Shown here piece by piece: positions 25,264-34,978 of a stretch of 64,000 nucleotides of DNA. Under the pieces are notes generated by a model. That model made no database searches and had not been told where the DNA came from. It saw nothing but the letters and a program-made list of their open reading frames with translations. Position numbers and translations under genes: made by a program. Source of the stretch: Youxingia wuxianensis. GTDB taxonomy: Bacteria; Bacillota; Clostridia; Oscillospirales; Ruminococcaceae. The stretch covers positions 62,001 to 126,000 of the forward strand of contig NZ_JACRTD010000008.1 of NCBI RefSeq assembly GCF_014385085.1, read 5' to 3'. Each line of letters opens with the position of its first letter. Within the stretch, counting starts at the first letter, position 1.

Positions 25264-27729
25264 TTATTCGGTTTGCTTGGGTAACCATTCCCATACCCGC
25301 ATATCTTCCTGTCCGAGGGACCACATACACATCCCTCGCAGCTTCCATCGGTATGCTGCCTGGTTTGCCCAATAGATGAGGCTGTCCACATTCTGGTAGT
25401 AAAGGATGGAAAAGCCGTCCGAATCCCCAAGGAACAGCCTGGAAATCCAGATGTTGATGTCCCTGGGGATTATTTTTGCAGAGTAGTCGTTGCCGCACTC
25501 AAGCGGCATGATGTGGGAGTGGTAAAACTCGTAGTCCAGAGAGATGCTTTCGCTTCTGGTGGACGATTCTTCCACATCACTGGTCAGCGTGAACACCTGG
25601 AACTCCTCATCCCAGGTGCAGTTCGACCGTTCAATTCTGCCGTAGGAAGTTTCAGTACCATCCGGCATGATAACATCGAAACGCTCATACGGTTCGTATG
25701 TCCAGGCATCCCCCAGACGGAGCAGTTGGCAGTTGACAGGCATATCCGAGCGGATACCCGCATAGCCACCGCCACTGCTGACCGTAGCCGTAAAGCGCAG
25801 CGTGTACGAGGTGGAGGAATAGACCCGCACCTTGTTTCCACGCTTACGCATCTCAATGGTGTAAACACTCGGATTGGAGCGGAGGTCTGCCTTTGCGGTC
25901 TTTGCATAGGATGCCGAGTAGCTTCCCTTGAGCGTTGACCCTTCGTAGAGTTCCAACCTCTGCGTATCGTAATTGATGCACAAAAACAGCGAGCCGAGGA
26001 AAATGCCGGACTTGCCACCACCATCCGGCGGGATGATGATCTGCGCGCGGAGATGAATGTCGGAAAATCCGTTATAGTTCCAGGCAAGCTGACCGTAGCC
26101 CTCAAGCTGCGAGTATGGGCGGTTGGCATCGCTGTTAGGGTCTTGCCACACATCCCATTCGCCGGAGAGCGTTGTCCAGTAGCTTTCCGGGATCTTCTGC
26201 TCATCACGGAAATCCTCATACCATACCAGTGCTGAGTCCGGCTTTCGGCGCAGCATCTCAAGAGTCAGCTTGAAGCCGGTCGCCGGTCCCACCATATCGC
26301 CGTTGATGTCCTTGAACTTTCGTGGTGCAAGGGTGTATTCCGCATCACCTGCAGTGGGTTCTTCGGAAAAGTCCGTGCAGACACGGAAACCATAGAACTG
26401 GACACCATTCACGCCTACAGAGATTTTCAGCGTATGCTCTCCGGCAGTTAGATTTGCACCCTTGGCGAGGGTTGCCCAGAAAGTGGTTCGCCAGTACGGC
26501 CACCATAGCCGATTCTCGGAAAAATGAACCGTGCTGCCATCCAAAGAAGCATAAATGCTGTTTTTATCCCAGAACGGATAACACAGCCGGACTGCAACAT
26601 CGTAGGTGCCGTCCTCATCAATGGTGAACTTATAGGTGGCAGAGCCGTCCTCTCCCAAGGTCACAAGGGTCTTGGAAACAGAAACAATGCCGGAATAGCT
26701 GTCCGGTTCGGCATCGTGGTCAATGAGAATTTCTCCAAACTCGGTCTTTTGCTGCTTGGCATAAGCGGTCAGATAGTTCCTACGGTTATAGACCTCTGCC
26801 ATCTGGGGATAGGTTTTTGCCGTGGCATCTCTGCCTTCCATGTAGTCATACACATGAGGGAGCGCCCACGGACCCATATCGTAATCGTCCCAATAGGAAA
26901 GGATCGGAATGAAAGGCTGCGGTGGTGCATCATCGGTGAAGTTATACACGCCCTGCATCCAGTATTTTGCAGCATAGTAGGTGTGGGATGTGCCACGGTA
27001 GTATTCACCCAGATTTTCCGGGGTATCATAGATCTGCCAGTTCCAACCGTAGGCAGGCATGCCGAGGAATACCTTTTCTGGGTTCATCACCCGCACAGCA
27101 TAATCGTACACACCCTCAAGCCAACTTCTCGGAGAGACGGGACCAGGAGCGGAACCTGCCCAAGCCATACCATAGGTCATAATGGATGCGGTATCGCAGT
27201 ATTTATCAAGGTCACCATATACGCACCAGTTCTCTCCACCGACCGAGCCGTTGACCGAAGTCATACCCGGCAGGCAGATGTTCATCTCCTTGGTGGAGTC
27301 ATAGGATTTCACGGTGCTGTAAATATGGGCGAACATGGCGGTGGACGCTTCGTGGGTGGAGTAATCGTCGCCTTTTTCCAGGTCTATGTCCACACCGCTG
27401 CACCAGGGGTATTTCTCCATGATGCGGACGAGTTCGGAGCAGAAAGTGTCCTGTGCGCCGTCCGTGTTGTCACGCAGGGCTTTGAAGATGGAGTTGGCAC
27501 CGTCATTGGCAACGGTGAGCAGCCAACGGATATGGGGCCATTTGTTGATGTAGGTCAGCATATTGCTGATGGCAACACCGCTCTCGGTGATGGTGCCGGT
27601 CTTATCCACCTTAAAGGAAAACAGACCGATGGTATCGATGCGGTCGCCGTAATCGCGCAGGGCTTCATACATTCTGGCATTGCCCATGAATGTCCAGACC
27701 ATGATGCGTTTGCCTTTGAGTTTATCCAT
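25264..27729 (-). CDS. Phage tail protein with GH18 glycosidase domain
   Basis: 821 residues. Residues 1-320 form a GH18 barrel: KRIMVWTFMGN at strand 1, SGVDIDLEKGDD at about 98-109 with the catalytic Glu, and a later MPAYGWNWQIYD. Two beta-sandwich regions follow, one around 350-440 (TYKFTIDEDGTYDVAVRLCY) and one around 510-640 that resembles a LamG/3-keto-disaccharide fold. The enzyme probably digests a surface or wall glycan during infection. Located between tail and lysis genes, so it is likely a tail-tip enzyme. Confidence 0.85.
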   Translation of the reverse strand: MDKLKGKRIMVWTFMGNARMYEALRDYGDRIDTIGLFSFKVDKTGTITESGVAISNMLTYINKWPHIRWLLTVANDGANSIFKALRDNTDGAQDTFCSELVRIMEKYPWCSGVDIDLEKGDDYSTHEASTAMFAHIYSTVKSYDSTKEMNICLPGMTSVNGSVGGENWCVYGDLDKYCDTASIMTYGMAWAGSAPGPVSPRSWLEGVYDYAVRVMNPEKVFLGMPAYGWNWQIYDTPENLGEYYRGTSHTYYAAKYWMQGVYNFTDDAPPQPFIPILSYWDDYDMGPWALPHVYDYMEGRDATAKTYPQMAEVYNRRNYLTAYAKQQKTEFGEILIDHDAEPDSYSGIVSVSKTLVTLGEDGSATYKFTIDEDGTYDVAVRLCYPFWDKNSIYASLDGSTVHFSENRLWWPYWRTTFWATLAKGANLTAGEHTLKISVGVNGVQFYGFRVCTDFSEEPTAGDAEYTLAPRKFKDINGDMVGPATGFKLTLEMLRRKPDSALVWYEDFRDEQKIPESYWTTLSGEWDVWQDPNSDANRPYSQLEGYGQLAWNYNGFSDIHLRAQIIIPPDGGGKSGIFLGSLFLCINYDTQRLELYEGSTLKGSYSASYAKTAKADLRSNPSVYTIEMRKRGNKVRVYSSTSYTLRFTATVSSGGGYAGIRSDMPVNCQLLRLGDAWTYEPYERFDVIMPDGTETSYGRIERSNCTWDEEFQVFTLTSDVEESSTRSESISLDYEFYHSHIMPLECGNDYSAKIIPRDINIWISRLFLGDSDGFSILYYQNVDSLIYWANQAAYRWKLRGMCMWSLGQEDMRVWEWLPKQTE

Positions 27730-28292
27730 CAGATTGTGTCACCTCCATCTGTCATTTGTTGCAGTTCAAACAGCACCCTTGCGGATTTTCCAGTTTCCAG
27801 GTTGACCCTGTGCTTGGAGTCCCAGGCGGCGCTGTACTGATAAAAACCCTCTTTCGGTTCGGTGATGCCGTTTCTGGTGCATTCCCGCACCGAAGCAAGG
27901 AGCGCCAGGTCATCTTCGGCATGGAGCGCATTTGGAAAAACCACCCGCTGTCCACCAACACCCTGGTGCAAGGAAACCGACCCGGCCGCCATGTCCGACT
28001 TGGGATAGATGTGGATATCCAAACCGCCGGAGGTCTCGCCAAGGTTGCATACAATGACCGTTTCGGCGGAGCGAACCACGCCGTTGAACCAGACCTTATC
28101 GCTTTTCGCCAGCCTGCTCTCCGTGTGCGGAACATAGCCGGTCAGCGCCGGTCCTTCCTGCAGCATGAGGTCAGTGAACCAGATCGTGCCGGAGCAGTTG
28201 GTGACGGTAGGTTTCACCGTTACGCTCATGACACGCTTTTCCTGCTTTTTGTTTATGACCTCTGCCAGTCGGATGAATACGGGTTTAGCCAT
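27729..28292 (-). CDS. Tail-module protein, paralogue of following small gene
   Basis: 187 residues, no firm family assignment. An N-terminal block VTNCSGTIWFTDLMLQEGP matches a segment of the upstream 65-residue protein (ITNCSGTIYVTDLLLQPG), showing a local duplication. The C-terminal part includes DIHIYPKSDMAAGSVSLH and looks like a beta-rich structural protein. Stop and start overlap with the GH18 gene. Probably a baseplate or fibre-associated protein. Confidence 0.75.
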   Translation of the reverse strand: MAKPVFIRLAEVINKKQEKRVMSVTVKPTVTNCSGTIWFTDLMLQEGPALTGYVPHTESRLAKSDKVWFNGVVRSAETVIVCNLGETSGGLDIHIYPKSDMAAGSVSLHQGVGGQRVVFPNALHAEDDLALLASVRECTRNGITEPKEGFYQYSAAWDSKHRVNLETGKSARVLFELQQMTDGGDTI

Positions 28293-28482
28293 CAAGCACC
28301 CACTTCATTTCGCAGGGATGACCTACCCATCCCGTGGCAACAGAACCTGGCTGAAGCAGAAGGTCTGTTACATAAATTGTGCCGGAGCAGTTGGTGATGC
28401 AGATACTCACCGTTATGGATTTGACCTTGGAAAAGTAGTTCTCCGGCGTGATCTTTTCCGTAGTTTTCGAGAAATAAGCCAT
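28285..28482 (-). CDS. Small tail-module protein
   Basis: 65 residues with strong GGAGGTG before the ATG. Contains TNCSGTIYVTDLLLQPGS, the same block as the next protein, which it overlaps by eight bases. It is the short single-block version of its neighbour. Function unknown; tail-associated by position. Confidence 0.7.
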   Translation of the reverse strand: MAYFSKTTEKITPENYFSKVKSITVSICITNCSGTIYVTDLLLQPGSVATGWVGHPCEMKWVLDG

Positions 28483-28494
28483 ATCGCACCTCCA

Positions 28495-31020
28495 TCAGTA
28501 CAGGTCAATGAAACGGGTCTCGGTGGTGCCGTCCTCGTATTCTATGACCACCTCAATGCCCACCTGGGCATCGTCAGACAGCTTCTCCAGATCGTCCGAA
28601 GCAATCTGCGCCGACAGCGTATAACTGCTGCGGTTGGACGGATACACGGTCTGGGACATACTCTTGGTCATACCCGCAACACCCACAGCCTTAAAGGATG
28701 CCGTGCCGGAAGCACCGTTTGCACCGTCTGCTTCAAAGCCGGAATTGACCCAATAGGCCATGTCATCATCGGCACGGGAATTACGCAGATGATTGAACGG
28801 TACCAATTCTCGGATGTCGTTATTGGAGACCACGCTCGTACCCTCAAGGGAGTCTGCGATAGTATCCAGAGTACTGACGGAGCTGCCCAAGTTCTTCAGC
28901 GTGGTGGACAGTTCCAGAACGGTGTTCCAAGGCTCCTGCAGATTGTACTCGCGGCGCACAATACGGGTGGTGACCGAAAGTCCCAACTCCTTATCTTCGA
29001 CACGGACATAATCGCCCAGATTCCAGGCTTCATGCTCATAGCCCGTCAGAACGGACAAGTCCATCGCATTCAGCACATAGGACACGGTAGGCTTGCAGTA
29101 TTCCGCAAGGCGCATGGCTGTAAATTCCTTCATTTGGTACGGGTTGGTGAAGGAGGAGCAGTCCAGAGTGGTAATGCGGATTTCCTTGGAATAGGTGTAA
29201 TCCTCAAGGTAAGGTTTGCCGCCGTTGATATCCGAGAAGGTCAGCCCATCCGCACCCACGGCATATAGCCTGGTGACCAGAGAGCGGGTGTCCACGATAC
29301 GCTCGATGCTTTTCATGTTCTTTTTATAAGCAAACAGCGCGCCGCTGTCTTTGCCGTTGACCGTCAGCAGATGCACCAGTCGGTTCGGACAATCGAAAAC
29401 AAGGTCGCCGCCGTGGAGATTGGCAATGCTGCGGAGAATGGAAAGAGCGTTCTTTTCCGTGGAAGTCCAGGTACGCTTGGTGGTCACATTGACCGTGCCG
29501 ACACTCCATTCGGTGTCTGCCAGAGCGTAGGCAATAGCAACATCAGCAGTCTCGGCATCAAACTTCTTTTCTTCCTTGCGGACAGAAAAGGTCAGGTCAT
29601 AGAACTCTGCCTCGGCATATACCTGGGTAATGGTGCTGCCGGTGCTGTCCTTCACATCGGTAATGGTGCGGATTTTATAAACATCGTCAACGATCTGGAT
29701 TTTCTTCTCGTTATCGATGTACTTTCGCTTGCTGTCACGGTACGGAATGCTGAAGGTCAGCGTGTCCTCGCCGTTGATTTCGCCTGTGACAATAATGTCA
29801 TAGGCATTTTCCAAAACCGCTTCCCACGCGCCATTGCTGTCCAGAACCACAGGTCTGGCATAGCCGAGCTTCTCATAGGGTGCCTTGGGAATGTCATAGA
29901 GCCGGATATCCACCAGTTTCGGAGTTTTGGTGGTGTCCGAAGTGGTGAGCGTAACCTTGAAGCGGATATAGTTTCGGTTGGGAGATTGCAGCTTTCCGTC
30001 CGAGCCGACCACGATCCAGTCGCTCCAATCCGTAAGGTCATCACTGGTGGAGGTCTCCACGGATGCAATGGCGGTGACTCCCGCCGTGTACTCACTGGTA
30101 ACGGACACCTTACCCGTGCCGGAAAGATTGCAGTCAGCAGCTTTCGTATAAATTACACCGCTTTCCGGGTAGACGCCATCAGCAGCTTTCAGCGTGACAC
30201 CGCTTGCATCGGTAAGGGCATCCACATCGGAAGAACTGTCTGCACCGTTGCAGAGGACGGTTGCTCTGAAAAAGTCCACCAAATCATCTGCGGTCAGTGC
30301 GGAATCACAATCCAAAAACCAGTCATCAAAGCCACCTGCGTAGTAATAGGTGTCGGCGTGCATACCGATAACCAGATCAGCAACGCAGGAGCGATTTAGT
30401 TCCCCGGTGAATGTCAGTACATCGGACTTCCAGACTTCGCCTGTGGAGCGGTCGCCCACAACATAAGTGAACTGCTTACTTGTAGGCTCAATGACCCCGG
30501 CAATAAAATACCAACCGCCGTTGACCAGAGAGAACGATGGAGTCACAGTCTTATCCAATATCAGCGAACCAGATGAGTTATACAGCATGATTCTGGGCTT
30601 GCCGGAATAAAGGGACAGATAGAAAATTGGCTGTCCGGGACCGTATCTGGTGTTAAAGATCGGACAGAAAGTGTTGCCCACTGAATAAGTGGTAGGGTTC
30701 ATCCAACCTCCCACAATGATGCGCTCACCAAGGTTGGCAAAGATGCTGCCGTCATTGGTGACCTGCAGGTGGGTCTTTTCCGTGGTCGGATTATTGATAT
30801 TGAAACGAATCTGGCGACCTTTGGGACTTTTGGAGAGGTTTGCTGTAGTGCCAGACCAGTTGATAACAGTAAAGTTACGGCCGTAGCCGGACTCATCCAT
30901 CAAGGAGGTATCTTCATCCGGCGCAGACTCGTTGAATCGCCATAAGCCGGAGGCGGCATACTCTGCCGGGAACTCACCCGTAAAATCTGTTTGCTTATTC
31001 AGAATTGTTTTCAGAGACAT
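28495..31020 (-). CDS. Large tail protein (LamG plus tail endopeptidase-like domain)
   Basis: 841 residues from the ATG at 31020, which has GGAGGTG five bases upstream. The N-terminal third is a concanavalin/LamG-like region (SGLWRFNESAPDE, GGFDDWFLDCDSALTADD). The central part, about residues 390-740, is a prophage tail/endopeptidase-type region (DIIVTGEINGEDTLTFSIPY, KIQIVDDVYKIRTITD). The C-terminus is a carbohydrate-binding-like sandwich. Position after the distal tail protein fits the Tal/tail-tip protein of siphoviruses. Confidence 0.85.
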   Translation of the reverse strand: MSLKTILNKQTDFTGEFPAEYAASGLWRFNESAPDEDTSLMDESGYGRNFTVINWSGTTANLSKSPKGRQIRFNINNPTTEKTHLQVTNDGSIFANLGERIIVGGWMNPTTYSVGNTFCPIFNTRYGPGQPIFYLSLYSGKPRIMLYNSSGSLILDKTVTPSFSLVNGGWYFIAGVIEPTSKQFTYVVGDRSTGEVWKSDVLTFTGELNRSCVADLVIGMHADTYYYAGGFDDWFLDCDSALTADDLVDFFRATVLCNGADSSSDVDALTDASGVTLKAADGVYPESGVIYTKAADCNLSGTGKVSVTSEYTAGVTAIASVETSTSDDLTDWSDWIVVGSDGKLQSPNRNYIRFKVTLTTSDTTKTPKLVDIRLYDIPKAPYEKLGYARPVVLDSNGAWEAVLENAYDIIVTGEINGEDTLTFSIPYRDSKRKYIDNEKKIQIVDDVYKIRTITDVKDSTGSTITQVYAEAEFYDLTFSVRKEEKKFDAETADVAIAYALADTEWSVGTVNVTTKRTWTSTEKNALSILRSIANLHGGDLVFDCPNRLVHLLTVNGKDSGALFAYKKNMKSIERIVDTRSLVTRLYAVGADGLTFSDINGGKPYLEDYTYSKEIRITTLDCSSFTNPYQMKEFTAMRLAEYCKPTVSYVLNAMDLSVLTGYEHEAWNLGDYVRVEDKELGLSVTTRIVRREYNLQEPWNTVLELSTTLKNLGSSVSTLDTIADSLEGTSVVSNNDIRELVPFNHLRNSRADDDMAYWVNSGFEADGANGASGTASFKAVGVAGMTKSMSQTVYPSNRSSYTLSAQIASDDLEKLSDDAQVGIEVVIEYEDGTTETRFIDLY

Positions 31021-31024
31021 TCCG

Positions 31025-31801
31025 TCACCTCCATCTGCTCTTGGCCCCAATTTGTAGTTCCGTCAGCGTGGCATTGCTCACTTCCACGGTGACCGTATTA
31101 TCACCGACAGCAAGGGTCGGAAAGTTCAGTTCCTGCAAATACGGCAGGCCGTTGCGGAGAGTCTCTCCGTTTTCATCCACCACATAGGCAGTCATCCTGT
31201 CGGTGTCCACAACAAGGGTTTCGCCCTCGGAGAGCGTGGCGTTCATAACCTTCATCTCCGAGCCGTTTGTGGTAATGCTGATATAATTGCTTGCCCCGGC
31301 AGACAGCACACCTTTGATGCGATAGACCGGGAGAGACTCAATGTTGCCAATGGCACGGGTCACGGTATGAGTACCTTCCTCGGCAATGGAGAAGGTCTCA
31401 TCCGTCAGTGCGTAGGCAAATGGGTCTGGGCAGAAAAATTTCAGTTCAAAGCTGCCTGCCGAGCGGACGAGCCGTTCACAGTCCACAGCATCATTCAGAC
31501 GCGCCATAAAATATCTGTCTGGGACGTCATCAAACACAAGCTGATGAAGTCCCTGGGTAGGGTCAAGCCAAGCGGCAATGTTATCCAAAGCGGACACCAG
31601 TGCCATAAAGCTGTGCTTGGGATAGATGCTGCAATGGGCGGTGATTTCTCTGTAATCGAAGTCAGCTCCGAAGTCTGCAACACCATATTTCCCCGGCACG
31701 GTGGTGGTAAAGTTGCGAAGTTTACCACACACCTGCCAGGAGGTCAGCCGGGCTTTGACGCCCATACTGGCCGATGTAATATCGTTATAGGTAAAACCCA
31801 T
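31025..31801 (-). CDS. Distal tail protein (Dit/Sipho_tail family)
   Basis: 258 residues. The pattern GKYGVADFGADFDYREITAHCS and FMALVSALDNIAAWLDP, followed by FFCPDPFAYA, is typical of distal tail proteins that form the hub linking tail tube to tip. It lies directly after the tape measure gene, as in most Gram-positive siphophages. Confidence 0.88.
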   Translation of the reverse strand: MGFTYNDITSASMGVKARLTSWQVCGKLRNFTTTVPGKYGVADFGADFDYREITAHCSIYPKHSFMALVSALDNIAAWLDPTQGLHQLVFDDVPDRYFMARLNDAVDCERLVRSAGSFELKFFCPDPFAYALTDETFSIAEEGTHTVTRAIGNIESLPVYRIKGVLSAGASNYISITTNGSEMKVMNATLSEGETLVVDTDRMTAYVVDENGETLRNGLPYLQELNFPTLAVGDNTVTVEVSNATLTELQIGAKSRWR

Positions 31802-31817
31802 AGGTCAAAGCCCTCCT

Positions 31818-34376
31818 TTATGCTGTAGTGAAGTGACCCTGTGCGCGAGAGCCACTTTGAATAAGGTTGTAGAGTTCCTGGGAAATCTTGCGGATATCCT
31901 CTTCGCTGCGGACAACCATCTGCTGAATGGTAATGAGCGCGCCGTAGCCCATGCCGCCGATGCCGGAAGCAGTATCGTTGCGGTTGACCGTGCCGTTGAC
32001 GGTGAAGTCGGTCGGCAGCGCCGTGGTCATATCATCAGCCAAGCTGTGCATCACATCGTTGATTTCAGAACTCATGCCTTCAGCGGCAGCAACGGCGTCC
32101 TTACCGTTGGCATTGATAGCCCCTGCCAGACCTTCCACCAACATCTCACCGACCCAGCCCATTTCCTTGGACGGGGATGCGATACCGAAGAAGTCGCAGA
32201 TACCATCCCAAATGGAGGAAATCCACCCGGACACCTTATTCCAAAGCCAGGATGCCAGGGACTGGATGCCCTGCCACAAGCCACGGACAAGGTTGCCACC
32301 AACCTCGGCAAGTTGCGATACACCCTTGCCGAAGGCAGAGACCAGACCCGCAAGGATCTGCGGCACAGCCTTTACAATTTCAATGATGATGGTCGGCAGG
32401 TTGGCAATAAGGGAGATGAACAGTTCCACACCTGCCTGCACAATCTGGGGAATGCTGTTTATAAGGGCATTGACCACCGAACCGATGATTTCCGGGATAG
32501 CCGCCATGATTGTGGTGATGATCTCCGGCAGAGCCTGCACCAAGGAAATCAGAAGGTCGATACCCGCCTGGATGATAAGCGGAATACTGTCCAGTACGGC
32601 GGTGATGATGCCGTCAATAATCTGCGGGATAGCTTCTACCACAGCAACGATAATGTCTGGCAATGCCGCCACCAGAGAGGTCAGAAGCTGAATGCCCGCC
32701 TCGATGATTTGGGGAATCGCGCCGAGAATGAACTCAATAATTGCTGTAATAATGGAAGGCAACGCTTCAATCAGCGTTGGAATTGCGGCAAGCAAACCTT
32801 CTGCCAGTCCCATAATCAGTTGCAGGGCAGCATCAAGAATCATAGGAAGGTTGGAAATCAGACCTTCCACAATAGTGATGATTGCCTGCACTGCCGCCGG
32901 GATAAGCTGCGGAAGTGCCGAGCCGATACCTTCCACCAGAGAGACGATGATCTGAACGGCGGCATCCACCAAAAGCGGAAGGTTCTCGATCAGCGTGTTC
33001 ACGATGGTCATCACCGCTTCAATGACTGCCGGCACCAGTTGCGGTATCATCGTCAGCAGCGTGGTCAGCACCTGGGAGAACAGGTCAACCACGGTGTCCA
33101 GTAAGGTCGGGAGCAGCTCGCCCACGGTCGAAAGCAAGGCATTCAGCGCCGTTGGCAGAGCCGAGATGATATTCTCAATGACAGGGGTAATGTTGGTCAG
33201 CACATCCTGGAATGCATCCACCACATTGTTGCAAAGCTGCTCGATGTCAGCATCGGCATTACCGAAGCCCACGATGAGGTTGTCGATAGCCGCCTTCATG
33301 GCGTTCATAGAACCTTCGATGGTGTGTTCCGCTTCGGCAGCGGTGGCACCGGCAACGCCCATGCTCTCTTGAATGACGTGGATTGCTTCGACCACATCAG
33401 CGTAGGAACTGATATCGTACTCAATGCCGGAAATGGCTTGGGCATCGGCAAGCAACCGTTCCATTTCGGTCTTGGTGCCGCCGTAGCCGAGTTTCAGGTT
33501 ATCGAGCATCGTGTAGTTCTGCTTGGCAAATCCCTGGTATGCATTCTGGATGAGTCCGATGTCCGTACCCATCTTATTGGCGTTATCTGCCATGTCGGTG
33601 ATAGCCATGTCCGCATACTTGACTGCCGCTTCGGTGTCGCCGCCCAAAGAGGAAATCAGCGAGGCGGAGAAGGATGTAACCGTAGACATATAGTCATTGG
33701 CCGACATACCGGCGGTTTTATATGCGTTATTAGCGTACTCCTGCAAGGATGCGGAGGAGTCTTTGAACAGGGTGTCGATACCACCCACAAGCTGCTCATA
33801 TTCGCCGTAGGCTTCCACCACAGCCTTGCCCAGGGACACAGCGGCGGCTGCGGCAGCAGTTACCACCGCACCCATCGCAATGCCCACGGTTTTCAGAGTG
33901 CCGCCCAACTTGGAGAATTTCCCCTCGGAGTCATCGGCGGCATCTCCGGCATCATCCAGTTCCTCTTCCAGATCATCGGCGCTGTCGGCAACATCGTCCA
34001 TTTCACGCTCGGCATCATCCAGAGCCGCGTTGTTGCGGTCGAGTTCCCGTTCCATATCGTTCAGCGCAGCGGTGGCGTTGTTTAATTGGATCTGCCACTG
34101 CTGCGTTCTACGGTCGTTTTCACCGAAGGACTCGGAGGCATTTGCAAGTGCCTGGCGTAAGGTTTCGATTTTCTGCTTTTGGGCTTCGATTTCCTTGTTT
34201 AGCACCTGGTTCCGGGCAGTGAGGGCTTCCACGGAATTGTCGTTTTTATCGAACTGCGACTGAACGACCTTCATTTCCGAGCCGAGGACTTTGAAGGACT
34301 GGTTAATTTCCGACAGAGCCTTCTTGAACTCTTTTTCGCCCTCAAGACCGATTTTTAAGCCAAAATCATCTGCCAT
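31818..34376 (-). CDS. Tail tape measure protein
   Basis: 852 residues. N-terminal coiled coil (FKKALSEINQSFKVLGSEM, then Asp/Glu-rich helices to about 150), a Gly/Ala-rich segment, then a long hydrophobic region (about 410-700) built of 44-residue repeats of the type IPxIIxAGIxLLxSLVxALP. The C-terminus carries LWNKVSGWISSIWDGICDFF and ASPSKEMGWVGEMLVEGLAGA, common at tape-measure ends. The length sets tail length. GGAGGTG precedes the ATG; preceded by the frameshifted chaperone pair. Confidence 0.92.
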   Translation of the reverse strand: MADDFGLKIGLEGEKEFKKALSEINQSFKVLGSEMKVVQSQFDKNDNSVEALTARNQVLNKEIEAQKQKIETLRQALANASESFGENDRRTQQWQIQLNNATAALNDMERELDRNNAALDDAEREMDDVADSADDLEEELDDAGDAADDSEGKFSKLGGTLKTVGIAMGAVVTAAAAAAVSLGKAVVEAYGEYEQLVGGIDTLFKDSSASLQEYANNAYKTAGMSANDYMSTVTSFSASLISSLGGDTEAAVKYADMAITDMADNANKMGTDIGLIQNAYQGFAKQNYTMLDNLKLGYGGTKTEMERLLADAQAISGIEYDISSYADVVEAIHVIQESMGVAGATAAEAEHTIEGSMNAMKAAIDNLIVGFGNADADIEQLCNNVVDAFQDVLTNITPVIENIISALPTALNALLSTVGELLPTLLDTVVDLFSQVLTTLLTMIPQLVPAVIEAVMTIVNTLIENLPLLVDAAVQIIVSLVEGIGSALPQLIPAAVQAIITIVEGLISNLPMILDAALQLIMGLAEGLLAAIPTLIEALPSIITAIIEFILGAIPQIIEAGIQLLTSLVAALPDIIVAVVEAIPQIIDGIITAVLDSIPLIIQAGIDLLISLVQALPEIITTIMAAIPEIIGSVVNALINSIPQIVQAGVELFISLIANLPTIIIEIVKAVPQILAGLVSAFGKGVSQLAEVGGNLVRGLWQGIQSLASWLWNKVSGWISSIWDGICDFFGIASPSKEMGWVGEMLVEGLAGAINANGKDAVAAAEGMSSEINDVMHSLADDMTTALPTDFTVNGTVNRNDTASGIGGMGYGALITIQQMVVRSEEDIRKISQELYNLIQSGSRAQGHFTTA

Positions 34377-34393
34377 CTATACCACCTCCTTCG

Positions 34394-34965
34394 TCAGATT
34401 CCGTCCGGGATAATGTCATCGATGAACAATTCCCGCTTGGGCTTGGCAAGCCCGTTATATTGCTTGTGGCACTCCCAAAGGTCCAGGAGTAAACCAAACG
34501 GCATCAACCACACCTCATCCTGCGACAGATGGAGGTGGGCGATGCCGTAATATAAAAGTCGAGTAAATAACTCTCCGTCACTTACTCGACCACCGCGTTT
34601 TTTGAGTCAGACTCACTTTCCACATTTCGCTTGGTGCCCTTATACAGAGCCTCGGTGATTGCCACCTTGTAGGTTGCCAGATCCACAGGTGTGGTGAGCA
34701 GTTCCACCATCTCCTCGGTGAGCAGATCCTTGGGGGCATCCTTGTGCTTGAGGTTGTGAACCAGGATGGACTGGTTTGCCAGAAGCGTGATGAGCCATAC
34801 GATCTCGCCAATGGCCATCTCGAAGTTCTCGGACTTCATCAGCTTATCGCCCAGGTTCTCCAAACCGCCGTAACGACCGGCGATGTCTTTGGTAGCCTTG
34901 GTTGTCAGAAGCAGCGTATACTCATCGCCGCCGATGTTGATATTTGCAGAGCGTTCAGTAGTCAT
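34394..34965 (-). CDS. Tail assembly chaperone fusion made by -1 frameshift (GT type)
   Basis: The 127-residue upstream frame ends SKNAVVE. A -1 shift at slippery A_AAA_AAC (34603-34597) moves ribosomes into a frame reading RGGRVSDGELFTRLLYYGIA and onward to a stop at 34394-34396, about 69 residues more. A 9-bp stem GTCGAGTAA/TTACTCGAC (34590-34582 with 34566-34558) begins six bases after the slippery site, the ideal distance. This is the gpG-gpGT arrangement of siphophages: the T part recruits the tape measure to the tube protein. Confidence 0.85.
34558..34603 (-). promoter_or_regulatory. Programmed -1 ribosomal frameshift signal
   Basis: Slippery A_AAA_AAC in frame TCA-AAA-AAC, six-base spacer GCGGTG, then a perfect 9-bp stem with a 15-base loop. 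All three parts are seen directly; the efficiency is not known. Confidence 0.9.
34582..34965 (-). CDS. Tail assembly chaperone (G type)
   Basis: 127 residues. MTTERSANINIGGDEYTLL resembles small tail chaperones of Gram-positive phages; helical from about 25 to 110 (GRYGGLENLGDKLM, PKDLLTEEMVELLTT). It lies between the major tail protein and tape measure genes. It is the unshifted product of the frameshift pair, and its stop codon is inside the stimulatory stem. Confidence 0.85.
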   Translation of the reverse strand: MTTERSANINIGGDEYTLLLTTKATKDIAGRYGGLENLGDKLMKSENFEMAIGEIVWLITLLANQSILVHNLKHKDAPKDLLTEEMVELLTTPVDLATYKVAITEALYKGTKRNVESESDSKNAVVE

Positions 34966-34978
34966 AGGTTAGTCCTCC

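Noticed and set aside
26524..27840. Long plus-strand frames opposite the tail genes
   Set aside because: They mirror real minus-strand genes and show no family signature or start signals. The same holds for those at 36943-38979 and 57676-58995.
34394..34600. Sequencing error at the end of the tail chaperone
   Set aside because: The slippery site, spacer and stem are all in place, so programmed frameshifting explains it better.
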